64,000 bases of DNA from Acanthosepion pharaonis (GCA_903632075.3 CAHIKZ030001813.1:5650001-5714000), one strand, 5' to 3'; numbered from the stretch's first letter, positions 1-12,442 are shown. The notes: generated from the letters alone by a model not told the origin. Made by a program: numbers and translations.

Positions 1-7
1 TAAGTAG

Positions 8-150
8 AATTTCTTTTAAATGCCACATCTCTTCAGGATGTAGGCAATCATGACTTTCTACAGATTCCTTTTCTTTATCTATGAATCACTCTAACTTCTT
101 ATAAAAAATAGTGGAATGGTTTCCTCTGGACTTTTTTGTGATTTTCAGTT
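8..150 (-). mobile_element. 3' fragment of an APE/RT-type LINE (same family as 20277-22050)
   Basis: The block 'ctcttcaggatgtaggcaat' plus 'catgactttctacagatt' matches the 3' portion of the copies at 20277, 24470 and 63655. It is heavily diverged and ends near 150. Confidence 0.5.
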
Positions 151-154
151 CAGT

Positions 155-405
155 GTAGGCATTCATAAAGACCTTACTGTCAATCTATCACAGCACTTAA
201 ATTCATAAAATCTAGGTGCCATAGTAGAAAGTTCATCAGAAGAAATGACATGAAAGTATTTATAGAAAAAGCACAAGACAGCTATGTTACAGCAGTGGGA
301 AAGAAACTCAAGGCAAGTTGCCAGGTCAGGATCAAAAAGATTGCAAATTCTTCTTTGGATTTCATCAAAAATCTCTAAATATATAACAGGAGTACCAGAC
401 CAGAT
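155..405 (-). mobile_element. Old Jockey-type LINE fragment (C-terminal coding region)
   Basis: On the minus strand it encodes a diverged version of the conserved LINE C-terminus: IQRRICNLFDPDLA, then FYKYFHVISSDELS, then PRFYEFKC. It abuts the A-tail end of the next, less diverged copy. Confidence 0.7.
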
Positions 406-1395
406 GATTTTTTTTGTTAAGCATTTCACCTAAGCAAGGCAGGAGTATCACTAGCATGCAAGAGGTTACAGAGTGTTTGAGTAAAGAGGGGTGTGTTTGA
501 GGAAAAGATAAAAAGAAGGATGGGGATTAAGATCAAGGCATCAGAAGATGTCGATTGACATTACATTTGAATATTTGAAGATTATAGCTATCAGGGAAGC
601 AAGTAAGAGGAAGAGAGTGCCATTGTCAGAAAGTGTGAGAGAAGAAGGTCTTGGAATAGAAGAGGTGGTTACATTTAACTGTTTCGACAGTGAAAGGGTG
701 GGATCAAGATGCCAACCTAGTAGCAGGCTTAAATTCATGCATTTGGGGCACCAGAGAAAGTAGCTTGTTAGAGTAGTTACCATGAAAATATTTGTAGAAA
801 AGACAGAGAGAAGCCACATCACATCTGTAAGAAAGTGAATGTAGTTGAGATGCCAGGACGGGACTTATCAAATTTCATATCTGTCTTTGGATTTTGACAA
901 GAATAACAAGATGAACAATGGGGTCACCAGACCATATATGACAACAGTATTCAATGTGGAAGCAATATTCAAAACAAGGAGGAATGTAGGCATATAAATA
1001 TGTAAGATATATTCTGTCAAGAAAAATTGTCTAGCATGACATAATGAACAAATTTTCTTAGCTGCAGACTTAGCAATTGATTAAATATACTCTTTCCACT
1101 TCATCTCAGCTGAAAACATTAGTCTGAGAAGACGTAGTGCGTTATTTCCTGGAGGTTAGCATCAGCCATGCTGATGGAAGGTAAACAGGGTTCAAATAAT
1201 TAAAAGACAGCAGTTTCATTTTGAGGCATTAAAATTAACAAGCTAATTCTTGCCCCATTTAACAACTGATTGTTGGTCATTTTTGAGTTCAGTTGTCAAT
1301 TTGACCCTATCAAACAGATCAGACTTACTATTAAAATAGGAGAAAATAGTTATGTCATCAGCATAGATACCGAATTGAGAACTGCTAACATGAAG
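406..1395 (-). mobile_element. 5'-truncated Jockey-type LINE
   Basis: The 3' end lies at 406-475: a T-run, then the conserved tail ccaagcaaggcaggagt...agcatgcaag...ggttacag. The coding remnant runs rightwards through the C-terminal region to the RT segment near 1395. Many stops are present. Confidence 0.8.
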
Positions 1396-3379
1396 AAAAT
1401 CATACTAATAAACATAATCAAATTTTATTTTTTAGGTCTATCCCAAATTGAAATCTCAAAAAGTTATAAATAGAAATACACTTGTTTTGTCCTTAATTTG
1501 TAGCCACATGATGTATATATAAAGAAGAATTAAAGTAGTGGCAGTCATGGCATATGGACAGGATTTAACATTGGCTGCAAAATGATTATTAGTGCCAGAA
1601 AAAGGGGACACTCTATCAGACAGCCATTAGTAACGAAGGAGGGATGAAGTCACTGATGACTGATAAGGATGGTAACCACCCAACAAAGGGGAACTCTATA
1701 TCAAATCATATCCCAAATCAATTCTGGTGCCACTCACTGGTCAATACACTGTACAGCATACAGTATTTTGTGTTAACCAATAAGAGTATAATTACTGACA
1801 CAACATTGATGGAAGGGTCTGGTTAATAACCATTATGGTGGAAAGGTAGAGGATGGTGTTTTTGTAGTGGTGTGTAGAATGGAGACAGAAGAGGTACTGT
1901 ACTTTTCACAATGTCATAGGAGAAAAATGCTTGATTAATATGTCAAGAACAGGTTCATTGATGACTCTAATTGAGGAGAAGATTCAGTAGTTTGTTCTAA
2001 TGATTTAGGAAGATCTTGATGGTGAACTCAGAGAAGTTGGTAATAGGAATCACAGAGATTATGTCTGAAAGAATAGAATTGAGCATTGTGGAGTATATGC
2101 TTGGTGTCCATTCCTGAGAATGCTACTGAAATTGTACGGGGTCTTAGGAGTGATATTCTAAGAACCATCTATTAAAGATTAAATTCCTCTTGGAGGAATT
2201 TCTGCAATGGAAATATGGCAGGGCCAGTGATGATCTGGATCTTGAGGTATCTGTATTAGGATTGTACTAACAAATATCATCCCAATGAAGCATTTGGATA
2301 TATTATATTTTATACCTTGAAAAGTGTCAGATTAATGACAATATAATTTTTTAAAAATTCAGATATGAAAAATGCATTTTTGATTATATGTTATTTGAAA
2401 GCCTTATTGTTGAAAACAAAAATATAAATGTCTGACAAAACACTAAATTCTTATTTATAGCCATTTGTTTCAATAAACAGAAATATAAATTTTATTTAAT
2501 TCTGCTCTGGATTAAAATCAGAATGCAAAAGAACAAAATTGTCTGCAAATGTGGACTTAAAATATAAATTCAAACATTACCTCAGGACATGATGCTTTTT
2601 AATACATTTTAATATGGAAAAATTAATTAAATTATTCAAAAATTAATAAACAAAAAATTGAACAATCTAATGAACAGTTTCAATTTCCTCGTTAAATTTA
2701 AGGATAAATTTTAAAACTTTTCATTCAGATTTAATAAAAGCTTCATTATAATTTCTTGCAATGCATATGGTCAGTAAGTTTAAAAACTATAACTACTTCA
2801 TATTGCACAACATTTTGTCAAAATTATCTCCTGTTCTAAATCATGCAACAAGATATTTTTTGTAAAATATTACAGAATGTTCCTACTTTAAATAACACTT
2901 ACTATTGATAAAGTACTGATCTTGTAATATCTTTATCCATTAGACCTTGTTCAACATAAAAGATGAAGTTAAGTATCAGATAATATCATTATAGCATACC
3001 AAAGCAAATTCTATACTTTTATACTCAGCTACTCTTATAGAAAAGATAATATCAAATAAAAATTGATTATACCATTCTAGATATCAATTTCTTCTTCAGG
3101 AAAGTGGACTCACTCTGAATAAATGGTTTTAAGGAGTAAAAGAAACATAAGCACCACAATGAACATTTTGCAGGCAAAAACAACAAACATTATTATGTCT
3201 AGAATGCAGTCTTGGTAACAGACTTTATTTTTAAATGATAGAAGCACTATATTTTAACTTGTTCAAAAACAAGTACTCGGCACTGTTTTGAGGTTTTATT
3301 TGTTGAAAATGATTGATAAACATTTGTAACTGATGAGTTAATATTAGAAACAAAAAACTTTTGTCATATTGTCCTCTAC
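1396..3379. other. Gene-free stretch, old unclassified repeat then A+T-rich DNA
   Basis: 1480-2290 is less A+T rich than the surroundings and looks like an old unclassified repeat with no readable protein. 2290-3380 is very A+T rich with no exon or repeat that I recognise. Confidence 0.4.
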
Positions 3380-3880
3380 ATTTTTTTTTAATCATTTCAT
3401 GCAAAGCAAGGCACTAAGATAATTGCTTACTGAGTGAGAAAGAATATGAGAAAAAGAGAAAAACATTATTAAGGAGAGAGGTAAAAAAAGAACAGGATGT
3501 AAGAAGACAAAAGATATTGATTGACTTTGCATTTAAATCTTTCAAGATCAAAGTTAACTAGACAAAAAAGAGTCCAGAAAAGAGTTCCACAAGAAAGAAG
3601 TGTAAGAGAAGAAACTGTTAGTATAGAACTTATCTAGATATTTTAACTGGAAAATAATAAGACCTTGCTGCCAATCTGATACTGTGCTCAAATTTCTAAA
3701 GTTGTGGTACCAAATAGGAAAGCTCATCAGAACAGTTACCATAAAAATGTTTATAAAAAAAGCACATTATGGGAATGGTAAATTGACTGAAATTAAAATG
3801 CCAAATCAAGACCAATAACATTGCAGATTGTTCTTTGATGATCAAATTTCTCTTTTACCATTCTCTTACATACAATTTAT
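3380..3880 (-). mobile_element. 5'-truncated, diverged Jockey-type LINE
   Basis: A T-run and degenerate tail 'catgcaaagcaaggcacta' are followed by the C-terminal LINE region in reverse orientation. The stop-filled relic includes 'gctcatcagaacagttacca'. Confidence 0.7.
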
Positions 3881-3972
3881 ATACAATGTTAAAAATTAAT
3901 TTAACAAATAAATTAAGCTAACATTTAAAAAAAACATCAATCAGTTCAGTGACAAATTTTATATTTGCATTA

Positions 3973-3977
<5 letters not shown>

Positions 3978-4004
<27 letters not shown>
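3978..4004. repeat. (TA)n microsatellite
   Basis: About 13 uninterrupted AT dinucleotides. Confidence 0.95.
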
Positions 4005-4006
<2 letters not shown>

Positions 4007-4214
4007 AATAAAGACAAAAGGAAAAAATTACCTTAGTTGATGCGTTTCATCTTCTGATGGACTTTATCAGAGCAAATGTGAGGATCTTATTTTGCAACAA
4101 ATATTTATAAGCAAAAGTAAAAATAGTGTTAGTTTTTCAAAATTTTCAAGTTTAAGAGACACCCATGAATATTTATCCGGTAAACTGAAAAGTCTGGGTA
4201 AATTATGGTGGATG

Positions 4215-4243
4215 CTATGTATGTATGTATGTATGTATGTATG
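4215..4243. repeat. (ATGT)n microsatellite
   Basis: About six tandem ATGT units. Confidence 0.95.
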
Positions 4244-4519
4244 AGTAAGGTATATTTAGGCAGAAAGTATTCATCCAAACAAGTCTGATTAAAAAGAACT
4301 GACAAGGTCTGTCTGTTTTTGTTTTTTTTATTGTGTTTTTCCAATTTTTGGATAAGGTGTGGAGTATTATGCTTGAAGTTCATATTTTGCTATTTTTGCT
4401 CAAGTACTTTTGACTTTTACTGTGTCTGTGTGGTAGTTAGAATTTTTTTGAATGTATCTTGGTATTCTTTTGGAAGCTGGACATTCGAAATGGTCTAGTG
4501 TGATTTCATGTTTAACATC

Positions 4520-5925
4520 TATTTTTTTTTAATCATTTCACTGCAAGCAAAGCAAAAATATTCCTAAGATTGAAGCGGTTACCAGGAGTGAAAGAAAATG
4601 CGAAGACTTTAGTGAGGAGAAAGGACAATAAAAGAACAGGTTTCAGGAAGACAGAAAATGGTGATTGACATTGCATTTAAATTTTTGAAGAGTGTAGAAT
4701 AGAATGGTTGCATCTAGCTATTTCAGCAATAAAATGATGCTAGTTGCTAATCTAGTAGTATTCTTAAATTCATGTGATTGATATATTGGAGGAGAGTGAT
4801 ATTTATTCTGTATAATACAGAAATGTGGCACAAGGCCGAAAAAGGGATTGGGGAAAGGACGGTCTTCTTCTGTCTTAACTATAACTTAGCTAGCCGCAAG
4901 CACTGACCCAATCGTACGAAACAATATTCCTTACACCAAAACAACACATTCATTCGTACCTTTCTTACTACAACCACCATAATACCTCTTTGTCTCTATG
5001 AAAATACTAACTAGTCCCCATATTTACAATTCTTTGTCTGTGGGGGGAAGGGAATAAAACAACAATTCTAAAAATTAACCCCAATGAGTATTTACAATAT
5101 GCATTCAAAAAACTATTTACAAGAAACTAAAGAAAATAAGATTAGTAATAAAACCCCCCACAATTACTAAATTTCACTGGCCGAAATCAATGCGGGACTA
5201 TAATAGTATAAAACATTCATTAATCCCAATCACTCACACTGACATCAATACTAAGGAGGAGTGTTCATGAGAACAACTGTCATGAAAATATTTAAAGAAA
5301 AGACAGAGGGAAGTCATATCATGGTTGTGGGAAAGTGGCTGATGTTGAGATGCCAGGTCAAGACTGATAATATTAGAGAAACTTCTTTGGAGTTTGTTGA
5401 GAATCTTCAGATATATAATCAGACCAGATATGGCAGCAATATTCAGTGCATCGACAAGTAAGATTCATAAATGTGCAAGACAGATTCTAACAAGAAAAAA
5501 ATTGTCTACCACAACACAGTGAATCAACTTTCTTAACATCACACCTAGCAGTTGATACAATATAAATCGCTCCATTTCATGTCAGTAGAAAATGTGAGAC
5601 CAAGAAGGTGCAAGAGTTGCTCTCCTGGAGGTTAGCATCAGCCATGCTGATAGAAAGCAAAAATAGTTCTTTATGATGATTAAAGAATAAGTTTTGTTTT
5701 GGAGGCATTAAAATTTACAAGCCATTTCTTGCCCTGGTTAACAACTGATCAGAGGTCATTTTCGAGAGCAGCTTGCATTTTTACTTTGTCTGACCTATCG
5801 CACTTGCTATTAAGACAGGAGTAAATAGTTGTATTAGTGACAAAACTACCTAGTTGAGAACTGATGACATTGGGAAGGTTGTCAATGAAAGAGAATGATC
5901 TAGGGAACCTCAACATTAATGTGAA
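4520..5925 (-). mobile_element. Jockey-type LINE split by a 460-bp insertion
   Basis: The 3' tail is at 4523-4600. The C-terminal region continues to about 4787, is interrupted by foreign sequence, and resumes at 5262 with the part encoding the segment upstream. It runs through the RT block, where minus-strand residues INDL-like and FVTNTTIYSC mark the mutated FADDTTIYS motif (5870-5815). Stops and frameshifts make it a relic. Confidence 0.75.
4795..5254. mobile_element. Unclassified 460-bp element nested in the LINE
   Basis: It separates two contiguous parts of the LINE. The 7-bp sequence GGAGGAG occurs on both sides (4788-4794 and 5255-5261), consistent with a target-site duplication. Base composition and sequence differ from the LINE. 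No open frame and no clear terminal inverted repeats are seen; the family is unknown. Confidence 0.5.
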
Positions 5926-5937
5926 ATTATCCAGAAA

Positions 5938-5938
<1 letters not shown>

Positions 5939-5987
<49 letters not shown>
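5939..5987. repeat. (GT)n(AT)n microsatellite
   Basis: A short GT run passes into about 18 AT dinucleotides. It lies between a minus-strand and a plus-strand LINE copy. Confidence 0.95.
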
Positions 5988-5991
<4 letters not shown>

Positions 5992-6012
5992 GATAGAGAG
6001 GTTATAGGCTCC

Positions 6013-6512
6013 AGAGGCGGATATGCAATATAATTGGCCCTGATCTGGCACTTCGTCTACAGTCACTTTCTCACAGACGCACTGTCGCCTCTCTCTGTCT
6101 GTTTTACAAATACTTTCATGGCAATTGCTCCGAGGAGCTGCATTCGCTGGTTCCCAGACTTCATGAGTTCAAGTGCCCTACGAGGCTGGCATCCCACTCT
6201 CACCCCTTCACTGTTGAAACTCCTAAATGTAGCCATCTCTTCTACTCCAATAGCTTCATGTCTCGCACCTCTCACCTGCGGAACTCCCTTCCCTATTCCA
6301 GTTTCCCTGAGAGCTATAATCTCCAGTTATTCAAATGTAATGTCAATCGACATCTCCAGTTGCCTTGATCTATCCACTACCCTTCTCCTCATACTTTCTT
6401 CTATCTTTCACTCCTATCTGATCTTGCTCGAAATTTTCTGTAACCCTTTGCATCCTAGTGGCTTCCTGCCTTGCTTGGGGTGAAACGGTTAAAAAAAAAA
6501 AAAAAAAAAAAA
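6013..6512 (+). mobile_element. 5'-truncated Jockey-type LINE with long A tail
   Basis: This is the best-preserved 3' end of the family. The C-terminal coding region ends in a stop near 6366. A short 3' UTR and the tail 'gccttgcttggggtgaaa' follow, then about 20 A (6490-6512). A (GATA)n run (6513-6532) follows the A tail. Confidence 0.85.
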
Positions 6513-7164
6513 GATAGATAGATAGATAGATATGAGAGTTTGTAGAGAACTTCCTAATCCAATTGTAATTGTTCTCCTCTTTTCAGATTCATCCTTAGTT
6601 GTTTCCTGCTTAACTCATGACATAATCCAGCTGCATTCTACTTGTTTATCCTTTCTTATCTTCTCACATTAAGATCTCACATTGCATCACTAAGAAGCCT
6701 TTTTTAGCTGTCTTCTTTATTCATTCTCTATTATCAAACTTCTAAATAGCGAAGTTGTCAAAAATCATTTTTTCATCAATTTTTCTAATGCTATCTTACA
6801 CTATCTGTAAATCTCACAAACAAACGACTGCATAGTGAAATGGAATAAAAGAAAATTACTTGGCTCAGACAACGTGAAGTATTATTACAAGGATTGAATA
6901 AAAAAGAATAATGAAATAGTTTTCAAACAACTCTCGTCACAATTTATTGAATAAATAGAATTAATTGTTCCTTTTTATTAACTTTAATACATAAGGATTT
7001 TAAGAAAAATGTATGCTGGACTTTACTGGCTATAAAATTGAATATTTTTAATGTTTGGATGAAAACTGATGATTAACATTATGGTACTATTTAACTTCTT
7101 TGTTCTTAAAAACTAACTGATCATTTTAACAAATAATATTCATATTATTCATAACTTAGAATTG

Positions 7165-7370
7165 AGCAAGGGTAGATATGTTCACCTGTCGTCTTGTTCA
7201 AACTCCTCCATGGTCTCTTGAACAGGAGTAGAAGTTTATCCCTTATTTCCTGTTTAGGATTCGGTTTCTGATTCCTTTTAAAATCTTTTTATTCTCTTTC
7301 ATTCCCAGTAGCCTTTTGCATCTTAGTAGCACTGTTGCCTTGCTTGGGATAAAGTGATAAAAAAAAATGT
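7165..7370 (+). mobile_element. SINE-like repeat with Jockey LINE-type 3' tail, intact copy
   Basis: A head of about 130 bp (gatatgttcacctgtcgtc...cctgtttaggattcggtt) is joined to a tail very similar to the last ~70 bp of the Jockey LINEs (agtagccttttgcatcttag...gccttgcttgggataaa) and ends in an A run. The same head-plus-tail arrangement recurs at 36215-37092. A SINE that borrows the LINE 3' end for mobilisation is the likely explanation. Confidence 0.55.
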
Positions 7371-7675
7371 ACTAAAGGCTAGCAGCTAAATCTAGTTACA
7401 CTGCTATGTTTTCCTTCATAAACGAGCAAAAGCACACATTTCCTGTTTACTATTTGCATTTAATCTTTGTTATTATTGTTGCCTGTTGCTTATGGGGAAA
7501 ATGTCCATAGATTTTTAAGAGAATGATGGTAGACATTAGATAATGCATTGTCTTTCAGGTTTGGATAATGAACTTCGTAGAGACACAGCCTGTAATCTAA
7601 TGAATAGCTGTTGCTTGCTTTTAAGTTCCTTAGTCTCCCCTGACATCCTGTGTTTTCTATCCCTGCACTGTATTC

Positions 7676-7687
7676 GGGGGGGGGGGG
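7676..7687. repeat. G homopolymer
   Basis: A run of about 12 G, exceptional in this A+T-rich window. Confidence 0.9.
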
Positions 7688-8302
7688 CTCAACACAGATG
7701 TTAGAGGATTGAAACAGCAATACAAAAAACTTATTTAGCAGTTGTTTATTACTTTTTAGTTTTCACTTAATATATGTGAAAATAGTCATTTTTATAGAAT
7801 TTGGATGAATAAGAGAAATCTCAGTTAACTTGAAATTCCAAACTAAAATTTCTTTTCATTGTGTATGCTCTGTGTGGTTTGACATATACACAAATCCATG
7901 GCATCTGAATCTCTGTCTGCTGTCTCCTATCTGCACTCTGTGCCTGTGTGTCCAGAAGCCTATCAGGGACTCAATATTTATTGGTCTGCATCTGAGATAC
8001 AACGGCTATGCTGCAACTTCCAACCAAGTGTTTTTGAATGGCATCCAGGTCATTTCCAGGTAGTACCATGATCTATACTAAAGTCATTTCTAGGTCAGAC
8101 ACCTGTACTTCCTTACCATGTTAGACAGGTCAATACATCACATGCGTGTGGATAGATGCAGGAGGAATCTTTGTTTTTTTTATTTCATAAAATCAGGCAA
8201 ATCATCACATCCTAAAGACATTATATTGAAGTGAATTTTAAATTGAAGCTGCAGAATTACAGATAAACATAACATGAAATAGTTGAATAAATGTTCTACT
8301 TT

Positions 8303-8397
8303 GTGAGTGAGTGAGTGAGTGAGTGAATGAGTGAGTGAGTGATTGAGTGAGTGAGTGAGTGAATGAGTGAGTGAATGAGTGAGTGAGTGAGTGAGTT
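8303..8397. repeat. (GAGT)n/(GAAT)n microsatellite, ~95 bp
   Basis: Tandem GAGT units with interspersed GAAT and GATT variants. Confidence 0.95.
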
Positions 8398-8674
8398 ATG
8401 CAAAGTGCTGATATTTACTTCAGATATCTGCCTCATTTTACAGAACAGACATAATCTCATACAAAAAATACAATTTTGCAAGTATAGACCATCAAAAGCA
8501 TGTTTTCACAAAGACTAATGACTGAAGGTTTTGGATCAAAAGAGAATGTTGCAGACAAAATTTTCATTTCTCAAGCAAATTCAGTTTTTTTCACTGATAT
8601 AATTATCAGTCTCAAGAAAATGCTAAGCAATAAGTTGGAATTTCATTTCAACTCAGTATTATTTCTAAAACATA

Positions 8675-9394
8675 GTTTTTTTTGTTTTTTCACCCCAAGC
8701 AAGGCAGGATGCCACTAGCATGCAAGGGTTACAGAGAGTGTGAGTGAAAGTAAAGAGGTATGATGGAGGAAAGGATGAAGAGAAGGACAGGGAATAGATC
8801 AGGGCATCTGGAGATGTTAATTGACATTACATTTGAATAGTTGGAGATTATAGCTATCATGGAAACAAGTAATAGGAAAGGAATTCCACAGACAGGAGGT
8901 GCAAGACATGAAGCTATTGGAGTAGAAGAGACGGCCACATTTAACCATTTTGACAGTGAAAGGATGGGACTGTGAGGCCAGCCTAGTAGCACACTTAAAT
9001 TCATGCAGTCTGGGAACTAGCAAAAGTAGCTCGTTGGAGCAGTTACCATGAAAGTATTTGTAGAAAAGACAGAGGGAGGGTACATCTGTGAGAGAGCAAC
9101 TGTAGACAAGATGCCAGATCAGGACCAATCACATTGCATATCCATCCGTCTCTGGATTTTGTCGAGGACCTTAAGGCAAACAGTGGGGGCACCAGACAAT
9201 ATATGGCAGTAGTATTCCATGCAAGGCTGAATGGTTGATTTATATATTTGATGGATGGACTCGGGTGAGAAAAACTTTCTGGCGTGACACAGGGAACCAA
9301 CTTTCCTTGCGGTGGATGAAGCAATTCATTCAATGTAATTGTTCCATCTCAGGTTAGCAGACAGTGTGAGACCAAGCAGTCGCAAAGCCATATT
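8675..9394 (-). mobile_element. 5'-truncated Jockey-type LINE
   Basis: The tail 'caccccaagcaaggcaggat' follows a T-run. The minus-strand coding remnant includes [20 protein letters not shown] and FYSNSFMSCTSCLWNSFP. It ends at 9394 within the RT-downstream region. Confidence 0.85.
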
Positions 9395-10153
9395 AGCCAT
9401 TTCCTTATAAGGAAATATTTGTCATTCATTGATCAAGCAGCGAGTACTGCTTTTGGTTGAAATTTATAAAATATTTCTCTGAAAACACTTTTTTAGCAAA
9501 ACAGGTTTCTCAGGTCCAGTAGTACTGATGGTGTTTCCTTCCAAACCTTCTATTTAAAAATGGTGTGAAATGTTAACATCTTCATTATGTCATTATTTTC
9601 TCTTTGAGTTACATGTGCTATCCATTTTAACTGTTGCTGCTGTTGCTAGTCCTCAAGTGATGTGATTTCTGTTATTTGGTACAGTGCTTTGTTTGTGATT
9701 CTTTAGCGCCAGTTCACAATATAAAAAGAGAGATGATATTTGCCAAGAACGTCAGGTTTTACTCACTCAAAGCTTATTTTCACCATTAATCTTATGGAAC
9801 AGTTGAATACATGTTACTCCTTTTGAATTTAAAATATGTTTATCTTGCCACAGAAAGTTTTTGTATAACAACACACAAACTATTGAGTTGCAGTAGTAAC
9901 TGAGTGTGTCTTGGGTGCTACTGTGGATGTATAACTCAATTTTTTCTTGTTGCTAAAATCCTCCTCAGTATATTGGAATATGTAATTAGTAATTATTTTT
10001 GAAAAGTTATTGTAGAAATTTCTTTAAATGTTTTATAAATTCTATAAAAATATTCCTTTTTTACTGTTGTAAAAATATATCTTCATATCTTAATAAATAT
10101 AAATATTTTGGTCTAAAATCATAACATGATCAAAAAATAAAAAGATAAATTGT
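9395..10153. other. Gene-free A+T-rich stretch
   Basis: No exon, repeat family or microsatellite was recognised here. Confidence 0.4.
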
Positions 10154-10468
10154 CATTATTTACATTATTCAAACTATTGTCCTCATCTTTGTTGCCATAT
10201 TTATTACAACATTTCAGCCATTGTACGTTCCGGCCTTCTTCAGGTGGTTGGAATGTCGAACTGAACCCTTTACTTTGCTCACTGGGGTAGACTGTTCTAG
10301 TTCCACGTGCCATGTTTAATGGATGTCAGTTATCAGTTATCAGTGAGTGAAATAAAGGGTTCAGTTTGACATTCCAACCACCTGAAGAAGGCCAGAACGT
10401 GCAACGGCCGAAATGTAATAAATATGGCGACAAAGATGAGGACAATAGTCTGAATAATGTAAATAATG
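10154..10468. repeat. Large imperfect palindrome (arms ~117 bp, 80-bp spacer)
   Basis: The left arm 10154-10272 is the reverse complement of 10353-10468 with only scattered differences and one 3-bp gap. The arms carry 'cattccaaccacctgaagaa', 'ggcc' and 'aaatgtaataaatatggc'. The spacer contains a short CAGTTAT tandem. A diverged single arm recurs at 55103-55200, and part of the arm sequence recurs at 44015-44055, so this belongs to a repeat family, possibly a terminal region of a retroelement. Confidence 0.85.
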
Positions 10469-12269
10469 TACATAATACCTCATCTCAGAAATATAGACAT
10501 ATTGTTGTCATATTTTGTAGCTTTCAAAAGATTCTACAGTATTCACGTTCAAAAATAACACTGAGTTGCCCATGGTTGACATATAATGGATTATGAATAT
10601 ACTACATGATGTACTGGAGAAAAACTATTATATATGTCTCCCCTCTGGTTTTCTGACTGTAAAGCATTTACATGAGGGATTTCAGCTTGTGTCTCTCTAT
10701 AAATCATATAAAGAATTCTGTCAACATTCTAAATTTGTTTTTCATGCTTCATCAAATCAAGAATGATTTTTCAAATGTAACAGCAAAAGGAATCTCAAAA
10801 AAGGAAGATGAAAACCATACAAAAGTGCTCACAACTTGTTGTTTAATCAAAACAGTTTTCTCACCCATGCGTAAGTATTGTTTCCTCAAGCAAAAGAATA
10901 GAGAAGAGAGTAAAAAAAAAAAGAATTTTCTGCTATTAACATCTTTTTATATTTGTTTTTTTTTTATGCTTAAGTAAAAAAAATACTTTAAAAATAACAA
11001 TGTTATGTTTTAAGAAATTCATAACAGAAATAAATATTATAGAGGGAAAAAGGCATTAGTAGATGCACTATGAACTAACTCAGATGTCAACTTGACCTTT
11101 CTTTCAATTCAGAAAATTATATTAAAAATATATTTTTCAATAAACAATAGCAAATTTTAAATCAAAAATTGCAAAATACTTGGAAAATCATTGCACTGAA
11201 GCAACCCCCAATTAATCCAATATTTGATGATATAATTTATTTCTTTTCCTTTATTTTTCTTCAATGACCTTAGCTTAGTCAATAACTATTATTCAATTTT
11301 CTGGCAGATTCACCATCTTATTTAATATTTGCTGGGAATCTCCTCAATCTCAGTGTCTTTTCCTTAATTCATTACTCAGCACTGTCAGGACATGAAAATA
11401 GGATATAGATCAATATTCAAAGTTCAAGTGGCTACACAAAAAAATGATATATCATTATTATACACAATTATTTCCAATTATAATATAAATTCTCTTTCTG
11501 AGAATCTTGATTTATAGTTTACATACTGGCTGGATGAGTGTGTTATGAAACATCTTTTTCTGACACAACTATTACACTTTTTATTCCTGTAGTGAAAGAG
11601 ATAATCAGCTACCTCAAAAAAGAGTTTGTGTTTTGTGTGCAATCTACCAAAGAAAAATTACCAAAAAGTAGTTAGCAAAAATCTACTTTAAGGACCAGAA
11701 TCTATGCTAATGTTCTTCCCTCCACTGAATGGCGTGACCAATCAGAAAGATCTCTTGGTGAACAAAAGCTGTTGTTTTTCACTTATGTGGCATTAGATTT
11801 CTTGAGCTTGGTAGGCGAACACACATTTTTGCTGGTGAGAATTGAAGGTTGGACGTGTGACCCCATTTTGTCGTTTCTATGTTGCCTGTTGGACTGTTAC
11901 GACGGATTATCATTTGAACTGTGATTTGGCTACAAGTGTTGTGGTCAAGAGACAGAAGAAATGCAGGTGTTTGTTGCTACTATAATTTGACAGGTTTTTT
12001 TCCTTCTTTTTATTTTCTTTACAACTACAATTCCTAGTCACTTGACTTCTTTCTAAGGTGTCATCAATAAAACTCTTACCATGATGTCAACAAATTGGAC
12101 CAAGTGCAAAAATGCTTAGGATCATATTCTTCCCAAGATCATTTAAATTAAAAAGTGTCATTTGAGTTGACAGACTAAATTTAGACTTTGCTTGTCAATT
12201 TCATTTCTTGCTTTTGCTTGTCAATTTCATTTTTAAAGAACTGCTATCTGCTGGCTCCTGATTACACTT
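10469..12269. other. Gene-free stretch
   Basis: Very A+T-rich DNA with no exon recognised. 11700-12000 is less A+T rich but has no readable protein. Confidence 0.4.
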
Positions 12270-12372
12270 CTTTTGTTCTTGCCCCTTAGTAATTTTCTGC
12301 TTCTAACTCTTTCACACTTAGTAACAACTTGTATCTCTTATTGCATTGCTTGGGGCAAAATCAATTAAAACA
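12270..12372 (+). mobile_element. 3'-end fragment of a Jockey-type LINE
   Basis: Only the 3' UTR and tail remain (tctttcacacttagtaacaa ... gcattgcttggggcaaaatc, then A-rich). Confidence 0.6.
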
Positions 12373-12410
12373 ACTACCAAGTTACAATTTTAACTGAGTT
12401 AACCCATTGA

Positions 12411-12442
12411 CTGCCAACCACAAGTTAAGTAGTGGTTGGCAG
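12411..12442. repeat. Perfect 11-bp hairpin
   Basis: CTGCCAACCAC and GTGGTTGGCAG flank a 10-base loop. It is followed by two imperfect tandem copies of 'gattatgagttatcttgtgct'-like sequence (12461-12510). Confidence 0.8.

Noticed and set aside
8296..8481. Frame with HSLTHSLIHSLT repeats.
   Set aside because: It is a translation of the (GAGT)n microsatellite, not a repeat protein.
10365..10440. Hammerhead ribozyme-like core in the palindrome arm (CTGAAGA, GGCC...GGCC, GAAA, with ACAT/ATGT able to pair as a third stem).
   Set aside because: The segment between the would-be cleavage site and the core (CCAACCAC) cannot fold into the required stem, and no partner strand lies in the right place. 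The resemblance is not enough to call a ribozyme.
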